Part shown: piece by piece, positions 1 through 6,250 of the stretch
Numbering within the stretch: position 1 is the first letter of the stretch
How the letters are laid out: each line of letters starts with the position of its first letter
The notes under the pieces: generated by a model
Databases searched by the model: none
Seen by the model: the letters and a program-made list of their open reading frames with translations, nothing else
Told to the model about the DNA's origin: nothing
NCBI GenBank assembly: GCA_947302185.1
Contig: CAMYVI010000107.1
Span: 1-8,287 of the forward strand
Direction: 5' to 3'
DNA length: 8,287 nt
Origin: an uncultured Lachnospiraceae bacterium
GTDB taxonomy: Bacteria; Bacillota_A; Clostridia; Lachnospirales; Lachnospiraceae
Position numbers and translations under genes: made by a program

Positions 1-21
1 GTTCCGAAACTGTATGAATAA
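1..21 (+). CDS. 3' end of an upstream gene (partial)
   Basis: The first seven codons in frame 1 read V-P-K-L-Y-E-stop, ending in TAA at 19-21, right where the terminator hairpin begins. A stop codon abutting a terminator is what the end of a plus-strand gene looks like, so this is probably the C-terminus of a gene that starts outside the window. Six residues are too few to name a family, and a chance open frame cannot be excluded. Confidence 0.35.
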   Translation, partial: VPKLYE

Positions 22-51
22 AGGGCTTTCGCACAGGATGCGAAAGCCCTT
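21..51. terminator. Bidirectional rho-independent terminator between convergent genes
   Basis: A perfect 13-bp stem (21-33 with 39-51, arm AAGGGCTTTCGCA) closes a 5-nt loop (CAGGA). On the plus strand it runs into TTTTTCT, a proper U-tract for the gene ending at 21. On the minus strand the stem ends in CTTTATTC, a weaker U-tract, 10 nt beyond the stop of the shikimate kinase fusion. It probably serves both converging transcripts and closes the aroD-aroK unit. Confidence 0.85.
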
Positions 52-61
52 TTTCTGACTC

Positions 62-850
62 TCAATCCGAGAAATATCCTTCTGACAGCGCAGTGATAAT
101 AGTTTCGCATACTTCCGGAATTGTCTTGTCTGTCGTATCAATTCTGTAATCCGCGACATCCTCGTACCTTCTTCGGCGCCTCTCCATCAAAGAAGCGATA
201 TACTCTTCGGTCATGTTGCCGTTCAAGAGCGGCCTGTCCATGCTTGTCTTAACGCGGTCAAGAATAGCTGCGGGACTGGCTGTGAGCAGGACAATGATAC
301 CGCTTTTTTTCATATTTTCAACATTTTCATCTCTCATGACAGCTCCGCCGCCCGCGGAGATGACCATTTGATGTCCCGCGCCGACATCACGGATCACTTC
401 GCTCTCTACCTCCCGAAAATGATTCTCCCCATATAAGTCGAAAATCTCAGATATGCTCATACCTTCGCGTCGAATGATTTCCTGATCTGTCTCAACAACT
501 TTCATTGAGAGCTGTTCTGCCAGATAAGATGCAAGAGAAGTTTTCCCTGCGCCCATAAAACCGATGAGGACTATGTTCTTCGGAAAAAGTATCTTTGCCT
601 GGACTTTCTTACTGTTTTCCGTAATAATCCGGAATACGTCTTCCATTTCATCCTTGAAAGGATGTCCGGAAAACCTTTCATCCAGCTTTTTTTGCTGTTT
701 CGCCTCCTGATCAGGCTGGAATATTGCCATGTGGTTTTCGCACTTGTATTCTATGATCGCTTTGATGCATTCCATGCGTCTCGTCAGCGCGTCGATGATT
801 TGATCGTCACACAGTTCAATACTATTTCTGATTTCTTCTAATCTGTTCAT
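62..850 (-). CDS. aroK: Chorismate mutase (AroQ-type)-shikimate kinase fusion
   Basis: This 262-aa two-domain enzyme of aromatic amino acid synthesis is expected to be cytosolic. Residues 1-85 are an all-helical AroQ-type chorismate mutase (chorismate to prephenate). Aligned to the E. coli domain, R8, R25, K36, S80 and Q84 match R11, R28, K39, S84 and Q88. Q45 and Q48 stand where E. coli has D48 and R51, so two active-site positions differ. Residues 90-262 are shikimate kinase (ATP + shikimate to shikimate 3-phosphate): Walker A GFMGAGKT at 97-104, shikimate-binding D122 and R146 (FREVE), GGG at 167-169, lid R206-P-L, and an Arg-rich stretch before Y229. The start at 850 was chosen because GGAGAG precedes it by about 8-10 nt and the AroQ domain begins there. 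The frame stays open 25 codons further upstream but that part has no family similarity. It lies 153 nt downstream of aroD, is probably co-transcribed with it, and is followed by the terminator at 21-51. Confidence 0.93.
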   Translation of the reverse strand: MNRLEEIRNSIELCDDQIIDALTRRMECIKAIIEYKCENHMAIFQPDQEAKQQKKLDERFSGHPFKDEMEDVFRIITENSKKVQAKILFPKNIVLIGFMGAGKTSLASYLAEQLSMKVVETDQEIIRREGMSISEIFDLYGENHFREVESEVIRDVGAGHQMVISAGGGAVMRDENVENMKKSGIIVLLTASPAAILDRVKTSMDRPLLNGNMTEEYIASLMERRRRRYEDVADYRIDTTDKTIPEVCETIITALSEGYFSD

Positions 851-975
851 AATACTTTCTCTCCGAATGAATTTGCTGAGAGGCAATTGGAATCTCCGTG
901 CATTCAATGAGGGAACGGCTATCACATTTGCCTGGATTTATCTTTAAATGAATGCCTCCGGCCGATCGCAGATGT

Positions 976-1030
976 GTGCAGTGGAAGGCGCCGCGGTGCC
1001 GCTTTACGAACGGCGATGCGTTCTTGAGTT
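976..1030 (-). repeat. Dispersed intergenic repeat, copy A (overlaps the aroD 3' end)
   Basis: Read on the minus strand, 1030-1000 matches 2003-2033 (plus strand) at 25 of 31 positions by hand alignment, including an uninterrupted TCAAGAACGC. Its second half (GCGGCACC, then GGCGCCTT, then TGCAC, down to 976) resembles the second half of copy C after the 8009 stop. The first part encodes the last residues of AroD and its stop codon. It looks like a short palindromic repeat lodged at a gene end. The alignment was done by eye. Confidence 0.5.
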
Positions 1031-1783
1031 ATAGTGTATCAAATCAAGGATCGTTCGCAGGTCTTCTGCATTCATCTGTCCGGGTGCGGAAGCTTTACCT
1101 ACTGCGCCGAAAGTAAGGGCGGAACCGAATGTCTCACCTGCAAGACGGCTGATAAGACCGATTTCTGACATTGACATTGTGACGATCGGTTTGTCGATGA
1201 CCGAATCGGCTTCCTGTGTTGCGTCGAGCAGTGTAATGACGTCTGCTCTGCATGTGGGCATGACAGCAATCTTAGGTATGTCGCATCCCAGCTCATTCAT
1301 CTTTCTCAGGCGTGATACGATGGCATCTTTTTCAGGTGTTTTATGAAAATCATGACTTGAGGCAACGACCTTTACGTCATTCATATGTGCGTACGCGATA
1401 AGCTCTTTAACGATTTCGTCGCCCGCAGCAGATTCCACGTCTATCAGGTCAACGATACCTGACGCGGCTGCCCTCCTGTTCAGACTTGCATAGCGCTCTC
1501 TGTCGATATCTTTTTCTCCTCCTTCCCCTGCGCTGCGGAACGTGAAGAGAATCGGAATTTCACCCATGACACTTCTGAGACATCTCATGATATCTTGGAC
1601 CTTATCGAACTCCGATGTATCCTCATACCAGTCTGCACGCCACTCGATGAGATCGGGGCTCGCATCTTTGACGCGTTCTGCAAGAGAAAGAATCTCTTCT
1701 TTTGTAACGCCGGCAATAGGAACGATGATTTTAGGAGTTCCCGGTCCGATGGTCAGGTTTCGGATCCTTATTGTTTTGCTCAT
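1004..1783 (-). CDS. aroD: Type I 3-dehydroquinate dehydratase
   Basis: This 259-aa cytosolic enzyme converts 3-dehydroquinate to 3-dehydroshikimate, step 3 of the shikimate pathway, through a lysine Schiff base. The class I catalytic set is complete: substrate-contacting E47 and R49 (IEWRADW), R83, E87, general base H144 (SSHDFH), Schiff-base K171 (IPKIAVMP), R213, S232 and Q236. The numbering is almost identical to E. coli AroD (H143, K170, R213, S232, Q236), and the length is close to the usual 250 aa. The ATG at 1783 is preceded by AGGAGG (1788-1793). A GTG-initiated 26-codon extension to 1861 lacks family similarity and lies in the leader. The last seven residues (SRTHRRS) extend beyond the usual end and fall inside repeat copy A. 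It is the first gene of the minus-strand unit and is followed by the chorismate mutase-shikimate kinase gene. Confidence 0.97.
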   Translation of the reverse strand: MSKTIRIRNLTIGPGTPKIIVPIAGVTKEEILSLAERVKDASPDLIEWRADWYEDTSEFDKVQDIMRCLRSVMGEIPILFTFRSAGEGGEKDIDRERYASLNRRAAASGIVDLIDVESAAGDEIVKELIAYAHMNDVKVVASSHDFHKTPEKDAIVSRLRKMNELGCDIPKIAVMPTCRADVITLLDATQEADSVIDKPIVTMSMSEIGLISRLAGETFGSALTFGAVGKASAPGQMNAEDLRTILDLIHYNSRTHRRS

Positions 1784-1817
1784 ACTTCCTCCTGTAAAAA
1801 TGTAATTCGGCGCAGAA

Positions 1818-1846
1818 TTTCCGTGACGTAAGGAGACGCACGGAAA
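1818..1846 (-). promoter_or_regulatory. Hairpin in the aroD 5' leader
   Basis: On the aroD transcript, arms TTTCCGTG and CACGGAAA (8 perfect pairs) are extended by CGT/ACG across a one-base bulge, leaving the loop CTCCTT. The loop contains CUCCU, which is complementary to AGGAG of the aroD ribosome binding site 25 nt downstream. The structure is directly visible. A role in translational control is only a possibility. Confidence 0.45.
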
Positions 1847-1882
1847 CGGAACTTGTCTCACATTCTTGATTCTTTACGGGTG

Positions 1883-1891
1883 ATTATAGCA
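1883..1891 (-). promoter_or_regulatory. Extended -10 promoter for aroD-aroK
   Basis: The minus strand reads TGCTATAAT, a perfect consensus -10 with the TGn extension. No good -35 hexamer lies 16-18 nt upstream, which fits an extended -10 promoter or an activated or controlled one. The start would be near 1876, giving a leader of about 90 nt before the ATG at 1783. Confidence 0.65.
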
Positions 1892-1897
1892 TTAAAA

Positions 1898-1912
1898 ATG
1901 TAATTATTACAT
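1898..1912. promoter_or_regulatory. 7-1-7 palindrome, candidate Fur-family operator
   Basis: ATGTAAT-T-ATTACAT is a perfect inverted repeat with 7-bp arms around one central base. It covers the position where the -35 of the aroD promoter would lie. The 7-1-7 geometry ending in AAT-N-ATT is the one known for Fur, PerR and Zur boxes (for example the Bacillus PerR box TTATAATNATTATAA and Zur box TCGTAATNATTACGA); this copy keeps GTAATNATTAC. The assignment to a regulator is inference. AT-rich promoter DNA can produce such palindromes by chance. Confidence 0.45.
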
Positions 1913-1960
1913 CTTTGAAACCAAGCTTTTTACGACTCGGAGTCAGTATCTGACACATAA

Positions 1961-1990
1961 TTCACATGTCTTTAGCATGAAAGGCATAAT
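1961..1990 (+). promoter_or_regulatory. Candidate promoter for the 2147 gene (distal)
   Basis: TTCACA (1961-1966, five of six matches to the -35 consensus) is separated by 18 nt from CATAAT (1985-1990, five of six). Transcripts would carry a leader of about 150 nt containing the 2006-2029 hairpin. It is an alternative to, or an addition to, the proximal candidate at 2081-2109. Confidence 0.35.
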
Positions 1991-2002
1991 TGACTGTGCT
2001 GC

Positions 2003-2060
2003 AATTCAAGAACGCCTCGGCGTTCTTGACGCGACATGCGCGGCGCGTAAGCGTTTCCGC
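2003..2060 (+). repeat. Dispersed intergenic repeat, copy B, with strong hairpin
   Basis: The left end (2006-2029) is a perfect 11-bp inverted repeat with arm TCAAGAACGCC and two central bases TC; there is no U-tract on either side, so it is not a terminator. A GC-rich second half follows (TGCGCGGCGC, then GTTTCC). The first 31 nt match copy A on the minus strand at 25 positions. They share AATTCA, GAACG, TTCTTG and TGCG/GGCGC blocks with copy C at 8009. It lies in the 363-nt divergent intergenic region 1784-2146, which otherwise holds only the regulatory elements listed separately. Confidence 0.5.
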
Positions 2061-2080
2061 TGAGTCAGAAACAATCCCGC

Positions 2081-2109
2081 TTGAGTTTTGGAGATAAGTG
2101 TCCTAATAT
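2081..2109 (+). promoter_or_regulatory. Candidate promoter for the 2147 gene (proximal)
   Basis: TTGAGT (2081-2086, four of six) and TAATAT (2104-2109, four of six) are separated by the ideal 17 nt. The start would be near 2116, giving a 30-nt leader that carries the GGGAG ribosome binding site. The hexamer matches are moderate, so this is a candidate only. Confidence 0.4.
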
Positions 2110-2146
2110 TGGATTAAACAAAACGGTAGACGGATGGGAGAGAAAT

Positions 2147-2647
2147 ATGTTAAGAAAGGAACTGATCAGATATCTTCGGAAGGTCGATATCGTTTTCCTG
2201 GGAATGTTCGCGGTGTTTGGTCTGATCGGTATAATTACATTGATTCGTGTCGGAGTACCCGGAATCATGTTTCTTATTCCGGCGAGTATTGCATTTGTGA
2301 ACTGGTCGGGGAGTTATAATGAAGCTTCCGCATTTGTCAGGAGCATTGAAAAGGACGGATCACTGGACAGGCTTCTGGAAGATTTTCAAGACGGGGACAG
2401 ATTCCTGAAAGGCCGTGTTATACAAGGGAAAAACTACCTTATCGTCAAAGGACACGGCAGGGCATACAGAACAGATGAGATAATCCGGATGTACGACTGT
2501 ACAAAGAAAAACGGCTTCTTTGGTGACCAGCGCATACTGGTAGCGGAGACTGAAGATGGGAAAAGGCATGATTTGGCATTCCTGAGCACTGCCGGGAGGA
2601 ATGACGACGATTTTCGGAGGCTGATACAAAGATATGACAACACATAA
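2147..2647 (+). CDS. Two-TM protein with a PH-like C-terminal region, function unknown
   Basis: I do not recognise this 166-aa protein. A short basic N-terminus (residues 1-13) is followed by two hydrophobic segments at about 14-33 and 36-51, so it is an inner-membrane hairpin. Residues about 85-165 are a soluble, probably cytosolic domain with alternating strands (GRVIQGKNYLIVKGHGRAYR, then DQRILVAETEDGKRHDLAFL) and a final helix. This looks like the small bacterial PH-like domains found in two-TM proteins, but the resemblance is weak. The ATG at 2147 was chosen because GGGAG (2136-2140) lies 6 nt before it. An in-frame TTG at 2081 would fall in the promoter region. It overlaps the methyltransferase start by 14 nt, so the two are probably translationally coupled. 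Confidence 0.8.
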   Translation: MLRKELIRYLRKVDIVFLGMFAVFGLIGIITLIRVGVPGIMFLIPASIAFVNWSGSYNEASAFVRSIEKDGSLDRLLEDFQDGDRFLKGRVIQGKNYLIVKGHGRAYRTDEIIRMYDCTKKNGFFGDQRILVAETEDGKRHDLAFLSTAGRNDDDFRRLIQRYDNT

Positions 2648-3677
2648 AATATATGCCGGTGACAGCAGTGATATGTCTTCTGTTGAGGACGGCAGTGTAA
2701 ATCTGATAGTAACGTCGCCGCCTTATCCTATGGTCAGTATGTGGGATGACATGTTCGCCATGCAGGATCCCGAAATATCCAAAGCTCTGGAAACAGAAGA
2801 CGGGGGTACTGCCTTCAGAAAAATGCACAGTATTCTCGATCGTGTATGGCATGAGTGTGACCGGGTACTTGCCGGCGGAGGTTTTGCCTGTATCAATATA
2901 GGTGACGCCGCAAGAACAACAGGCAGGAGATTTCAGCTCTATTCCAACCACGCTCAGGTAATCAATTCATTTATGAGCATGAATTATTGCAACCTTCCGG
3001 ATATTCACTGGCGCAAGCAGTCCAATGCACCGAATAAGTTCATGGGTTCGGGAATGTATCCCGCCGGAGCCTATGTCACCTATGAGCACGAATACATTTT
3101 AGTGTTCAGAAAAGGAGACAAAAGGATATTCAGCGAAAAAGAAAAGGAACTCAGGAGGAAAAGCGCCTATTTCTGGGAAGAAAGGAATGTATGGTTCTCA
3201 GATCTCTGGGACATTAAAGGAGCATCGCAGTCGCTTAAAGGAACAAATGCGGGCCGATCAAGGAACGCTTCTTTTCCGTTTGAGATACCGTATCGACTTG
3301 TTAATATGTATTCAATCGAGGGAGATACCGTGTTGGATCCGTTTGCGGGACTCGGAACGACTTGTCTTGCAAGCATGGCTGCCAATCGGAACAGTATCGG
3401 ATACGATATTGATAAGGAGATAACACACAGCGCAATAGAGCATATCAGGCAGGGTATACCGAGTCTGAATACCGTTATTGACAGCCGCCTGGAAAGCCAT
3501 CTCGCCTTTATGGCAGAACTGTCAGAAGAAACCGTAAGCAGATGCTACAGAAATATTCCCCATGGCTTTTATGTTAAAACCAGACAGGAGACTTCTATAG
3601 AAATCGACCGAATAAAGGACGCGGTGCAGACAGACGAAGGCTTTCAAGTTTTGTATTCGTGTCTTGAGAAACGCTGA
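2634..3677 (+). CDS. Beta-class site-specific DNA methyltransferase (N4-cytosine or N6-adenine)
   Basis: This 347-aa enzyme is predicted to transfer a methyl group from S-adenosylmethionine to an exocyclic amino group in DNA. The motif order is that of the beta class. Catalytic motif IV comes first, TSPPYP at 27-32. A motif X-like stretch FPFEIPYRL (214-222) follows, and the AdoMet-binding motif I DPFAGLGTT (235-243) lies near the C-terminus, with GYDID at 256-260 as the acidic motif II. TSPPY is common in m4C enzymes but also occurs in m6A enzymes, so the target base is open. No separate target-recognition subunit or restriction endonuclease is in the window, so it looks solitary. The start at 2634 keeps the conserved N-terminal HKIYAGDSSDM. 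GGAGG (2616-2620) is 13 nt upstream, rather far, so coupling to the overlapping upstream gene may help initiation. Residues 281-347 form an additional tail I cannot assign. Confidence 0.92.
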   Translation: MTTHKIYAGDSSDMSSVEDGSVNLIVTSPPYPMVSMWDDMFAMQDPEISKALETEDGGTAFRKMHSILDRVWHECDRVLAGGGFACINIGDAARTTGRRFQLYSNHAQVINSFMSMNYCNLPDIHWRKQSNAPNKFMGSGMYPAGAYVTYEHEYILVFRKGDKRIFSEKEKELRRKSAYFWEERNVWFSDLWDIKGASQSLKGTNAGRSRNASFPFEIPYRLVNMYSIEGDTVLDPFAGLGTTCLASMAANRNSIGYDIDKEITHSAIEHIRQGIPSLNTVIDSRLESHLAFMAELSEETVSRCYRNIPHGFYVKTRQETSIEIDRIKDAVQTDEGFQVLYSCLEKR

Positions 3678-3692
3678 GTCTGATGGTATACT
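3664..3692 (+). promoter_or_regulatory. Strong sigma-A-type promoter for the lipoprotein-deacetylase genes
   Basis: TTGAGA (3664-3669, five of six) and TATACT (3687-3692, five of six) are separated by exactly 17 nt, and the -10 carries a TGn extension (TGGTATACT). The -35 lies in the last codons of the methyltransferase gene and the -10 just after its stop. The start would be near 3699, about 60 nt before the lipoprotein ATG. No terminator separates the two genes, so read-through is also possible. Confidence 0.7.
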
Positions 3693-3761
3693 GTCTTCGT
3701 ATGCCCGCTGTGAAGTATGGCGGAAGCAGGAAATTAATCAGAAAACACGCTGGGAGTTTTT

Positions 3762-4796
3762 ATGAAAAGTATTCCACGCTTAATATTTGCGCTTGTACTG
3801 ACCGGAATCCTGATACTGACCGGCTGCGGGAACAAAAAAGAGACAAAAGCCGAACTTGTATTTCGATTCTACCGGTCAGCTGCCGGCGATGCAAAGCTCA
3901 TGTCAGATAAGATACTTATGACTTGTATCAACAGAAAATTGATTTCCCTTAATTTTCAGACAGGTGAGGTCATAAACACTGAGATAGAATCCGACTGGCT
4001 TAGTGTACTTCCGGAGGAGAATCTCGTAATTTATACAAATCATCATTATGAACTGGGAATCGTTCATATGAATGATGACGGTACAGTAAAGAGTCAGGAA
4101 GTCATACTGACGAACAATTCTGCCGACTTTATGATAGATCCGGCAATCATAAAGATTGACGGTATGTATTACATAACTCTGACATTTCTCAATGGGACAA
4201 TGAATGCTTCCGAGTCAGACGATGATAACGGACAGTATACTATTAACTGTTACTGTACCAGGGATTTAAAGAGAATCGAATATCTCAGTCAGGTGACCAG
4301 TGAGTACAGAAACCTGGAAGATGTAAAGCTGGCTTTCAATGACGGGAACTTATATCTGGTATATGAAAAAGAAATGAGAGACAAGTCCAACTCCTCCATT
4401 ATGGTGAATGTTTCGAAGGATTTGGGACGGAGCTGGGGAGCACCTCAGACTATCCTCGACTGTGTCGCTGATCAGGAGCCGGCGGGTTTGGTAAAGACCG
4501 AAAAGGGATGGAACTTGTATTACAGCTCGGATGTGGCCAACCCCGGCCAGTCATATGATGGCGCTGCAGCCTATATCGCAAGATTATCAGAGGATCTTGA
4601 GGTCAAGGAACAGGATATCCGGGTAGACCTGGCGAGCCCTGTTACTGATGACGCCGAGACGAGCCAGAAGGGCGGAATTCTTCTTTATAGTGTAGAGAGC
4701 TTCAACGGCCGCACATACTACGCATATTCCGAAGACCATGCGAGTGCGGATAATCTGTGTGTGTCGGCATCGAGTGAAGAGGAGAAGAAAAAGTAA
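3762..4796 (+). CDS. Lipoprotein with predicted sialidase/GH-type beta-propeller
   Basis: This 344-aa protein starts with a lipoprotein signal peptide: basic MKSIPR, hydrophobic 7-18, and lipobox L19-T-G-C22, so the mature N-terminal Cys should be lipidated and anchored outside the membrane. An Asp-box (S218-K-D-L-G-R-S-W225) is present, as in sialidase-like propellers. Repeated blade-like strands such as DPAIIKIDGMYYITL (126-140), NLEDVKLAFNDGNLYLVYEK (184-203) and AGLVKTEKGWNLYYSS (241-256) recall five-bladed GH43/GH130-type folds. I cannot identify a complete catalytic set, so a hydrolase and a non-catalytic glycan-binding role are both open. The tail ends in EEEKKK. The ATG at 3762 follows GGGAG by 5 nt. 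The gene opens a same-strand cluster with the two deacetylase-like genes, which suggests a shared role at a cell-surface or extracellular polysaccharide. Confidence 0.75.
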   Translation: MKSIPRLIFALVLTGILILTGCGNKKETKAELVFRFYRSAAGDAKLMSDKILMTCINRKLISLNFQTGEVINTEIESDWLSVLPEENLVIYTNHHYELGIVHMNDDGTVKSQEVILTNNSADFMIDPAIIKIDGMYYITLTFLNGTMNASESDDDNGQYTINCYCTRDLKRIEYLSQVTSEYRNLEDVKLAFNDGNLYLVYEKEMRDKSNSSIMVNVSKDLGRSWGAPQTILDCVADQEPAGLVKTEKGWNLYYSSDVANPGQSYDGAAAYIARLSEDLEVKEQDIRVDLASPVTDDAETSQKGGILLYSVESFNGRTYYAYSEDHASADNLCVSASSEEEKKK

Positions 4797-4798
4797 CT

Positions 4799-4852
4799 TA
4801 TACTTCCTGTATGGAGTATAGCTCAGTATTATCATTATAATACTTAATACTG
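4799..4852 (+). promoter_or_regulatory. Two hairpins in the gap before the 4892 gene
   Basis: Immediately after the lipoprotein stop, TATACT-T-CC/GG-AGTATA (4799-4820) forms an 8-bp stem with one bulge and a TGTAT loop. Next, AGTATTAT (4825-4832) can pair perfectly with ATAATACT (4837-4844, loop CATT). Alternatively CAGTATTA (4824-4831) pairs perfectly with TAATACTG (4845-4852), and the two folds exclude each other. A tandem TAATACT-TAATACT creates the choice. TATAAT at 4836-4841 also resembles a -10 but lacks a -35. No U-tract follows, so this is not a standard terminator. Confidence 0.4.
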
Positions 4853-4891
4853 CAGCGGCGGGAAGTTTGAGCATATTAAGAGGTAACAAGT

Positions 4892-6250
4892 TTGGCAGGT
4901 AATAAAAGACGTAATAAGAATAACGAAAAAGTAAGGAAGTTCGTGTCTTCGATTTTTATCGGAGCTGCTATAGCTGTGGTCGGTATCGTGATTTTTCTGG
5001 TGATCAGAATACGGACTACAGGCGGCACAAGGCAGGACGTCGTGACAATAGACAGCAGGCCTGAGGCAGTAGCCAACATTGAGACGGCTGATATCGATCA
5101 GGTCCAGTACAGCGAGTTAGAGGCAGTCAGTTATCTGGATGATTTAATAAATGAGAACGGTATCGTAGATGTGACGCAGGTCCCCCATCTTTATATTTAT
5201 CCGTTGCTGAATGATAATCGGGGATTTGACCCTTCTTTGTCATCGGAAGGAAGAGTGGCAGTCAATAACAGCAATAACCTGACGCCTAAGGAATTTAACG
5301 AGCTTTTGAACCGACTCTACGACGCCGGTTTTTCCCTCGTAAGGATTCGTGATCTTGTCGTTACCGAGGAGACACCGGATAACGGTCTGCGCATTATTCC
5401 ACGTTCGGATTTTTCGCTTCCCGACGGCAGGAAGCCTCTTCTTCTCACGGAGGATAATGTGAATTACCATCATACGACAGAGGGAATCGGTTTTGCGTCC
5501 AAAATCGTTCTTCAGAACGGAAATCTGAAGTGTCAGTACATTAATTCCGAGGGTAAGGAGAAAATCGGCGATTATGATGCTGTCCCTATCCTGGAGTCTT
5601 TTATTAAGGGGCATCCGGACTTCTCATACAACGGTGCCCGCATGACACTGGCCTTGACAGGTTATAACGGTGTATTCGGTTACAGAACGGACGCTTCTTA
5701 TCAGACGGGTGTCGGTCTCACGGAATTACAGGAAAAGTGGCTGAAAAATAATCCTGAATTTGATTATGAAAATGAAGTGGCGCAAGCAAGAGAGGTGGCT
5801 CAGGCTCTTCTTGATGCCGGATACGAATTTGCAAACAAAACATGGGGTGACAGAATTGTAGGTACATCCAAGCTGGCCGACCTTAAAACAGATAATGAGA
5901 AATGGAAAGCATCTGTTGAACCGATAATCGGCAGGACGGATATATTTGTCTTTTCACATGACAGCGATATTTCGGATACGCCGGGTGATTATCAGTCAAA
6001 TAATGACAAATATAAGTATTACACGAGTGAAGGATATCATTATTTCTGTACCGGGAGCAGAGGAGTTTTTGCCCGCGAAATATTTGGGGTCGATTATATG
6101 TGCTCTGCCAGGTACGGTCTTACTCCGTATAATCTGATCACTTATAATCAGGATGGCAATACTGCAGGAATTTTCAATGCTCTCGGTATCGGAAATTTCG
6201 GACCGGAGTTAGACAGCAGAAGACCGCAAGGCTTTATGTATGCATCGTGA
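4892..6250 (+). CDS. Membrane-anchored polysaccharide-deacetylase-like protein, probably inactive
   Basis: This 452-aa protein has a basic N-terminal tail (MAGNKRRNKNNEKVRK), one TM segment at about 17-40, a linker, and an extracytoplasmic NodB-like domain (about 97-440). It is clearly paralogous to the protein at 6399-8009: shared blocks include FIKGHPDFSYNGA, ALTGYNGVFGYRT and GDYDAVP. The motifs expected to bind the catalytic metal are altered. SEDD of the paralogue is TEDN (186-189), keeping D188 but changing the second Asp to N189. SHTYGH is NKTWGD (315-320), changing both His residues to K316 and D320. FAFGADI is FVFSHDSDI. Deacetylation is therefore unlikely unless chemistry differs; a binding, scaffold or regulatory role is more plausible. 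The frame is intact, so it is not a decaying pseudogene. It starts with TTG, preceded by AAGAGGT with 7-nt spacing; no ATG lies nearby. Confidence 0.85.
   Translation: MAGNKRRNKNNEKVRKFVSSIFIGAAIAVVGIVIFLVIRIRTTGGTRQDVVTIDSRPEAVANIETADIDQVQYSELEAVSYLDDLINENGIVDVTQVPHLYIYPLLNDNRGFDPSLSSEGRVAVNNSNNLTPKEFNELLNRLYDAGFSLVRIRDLVVTEETPDNGLRIIPRSDFSLPDGRKPLLLTEDNVNYHHTTEGIGFASKIVLQNGNLKCQYINSEGKEKIGDYDAVPILESFIKGHPDFSYNGARMTLALTGYNGVFGYRTDASYQTGVGLTELQEKWLKNNPEFDYENEVAQAREVAQALLDAGYEFANKTWGDRIVGTSKLADLKTDNEKWKASVEPIIGRTDIFVFSHDSDISDTPGDYQSNNDKYKYYTSEGYHYFCTGSRGVFAREIFGVDYMCSARYGLTPYNLITYNQDGNTAGIFNALGIGNFGPELDSRRPQGFMYAS

Noticed and set aside
851..925. 25-codon N-terminal extension of the chorismate mutase-shikimate kinase fusion
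   Set aside because: The AroQ domain begins at MNRLEEIR, which has its own GGAGAG site; the extension shows no domain features.
1784..1861. GTG-initiated 26-codon N-terminal extension of AroD
   Set aside because: It lacks similarity to the family, includes the leader hairpin, and the internal ATG at 1783 has a consensus AGGAGG site.
1898..1912. TyrR-type box for aromatic regulation
   Set aside because: The TyrR consensus is TGTAAA-N6-TTTACA. Here the arms are separated by a single base, so the geometry does not fit.
2006..2029. Hairpin as a rho-independent terminator
   Set aside because: Neither strand has a T-run after the 11-bp stem; it fits better as part of the dispersed repeat.
2081..2146. 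TTG-started extension of the two-TM protein
   Set aside because: The extension coincides with a candidate promoter, and the ATG at 2147 has a well-placed GGGAG.
2445..2951. 168-codon minus-strand open frame opposite the 2147 gene and the methyltransferase
   Set aside because: It lies opposite two well-supported genes, has no recognisable domain, and its composition (Cys/His/Ser-rich) is typical of a shadow frame.
4892..6250. Upstream deacetylase paralogue as a pseudogene
   Set aside because: The reading frame is intact over 452 codons, with a good ribosome site and conserved fold blocks; only the catalytic ligands differ.
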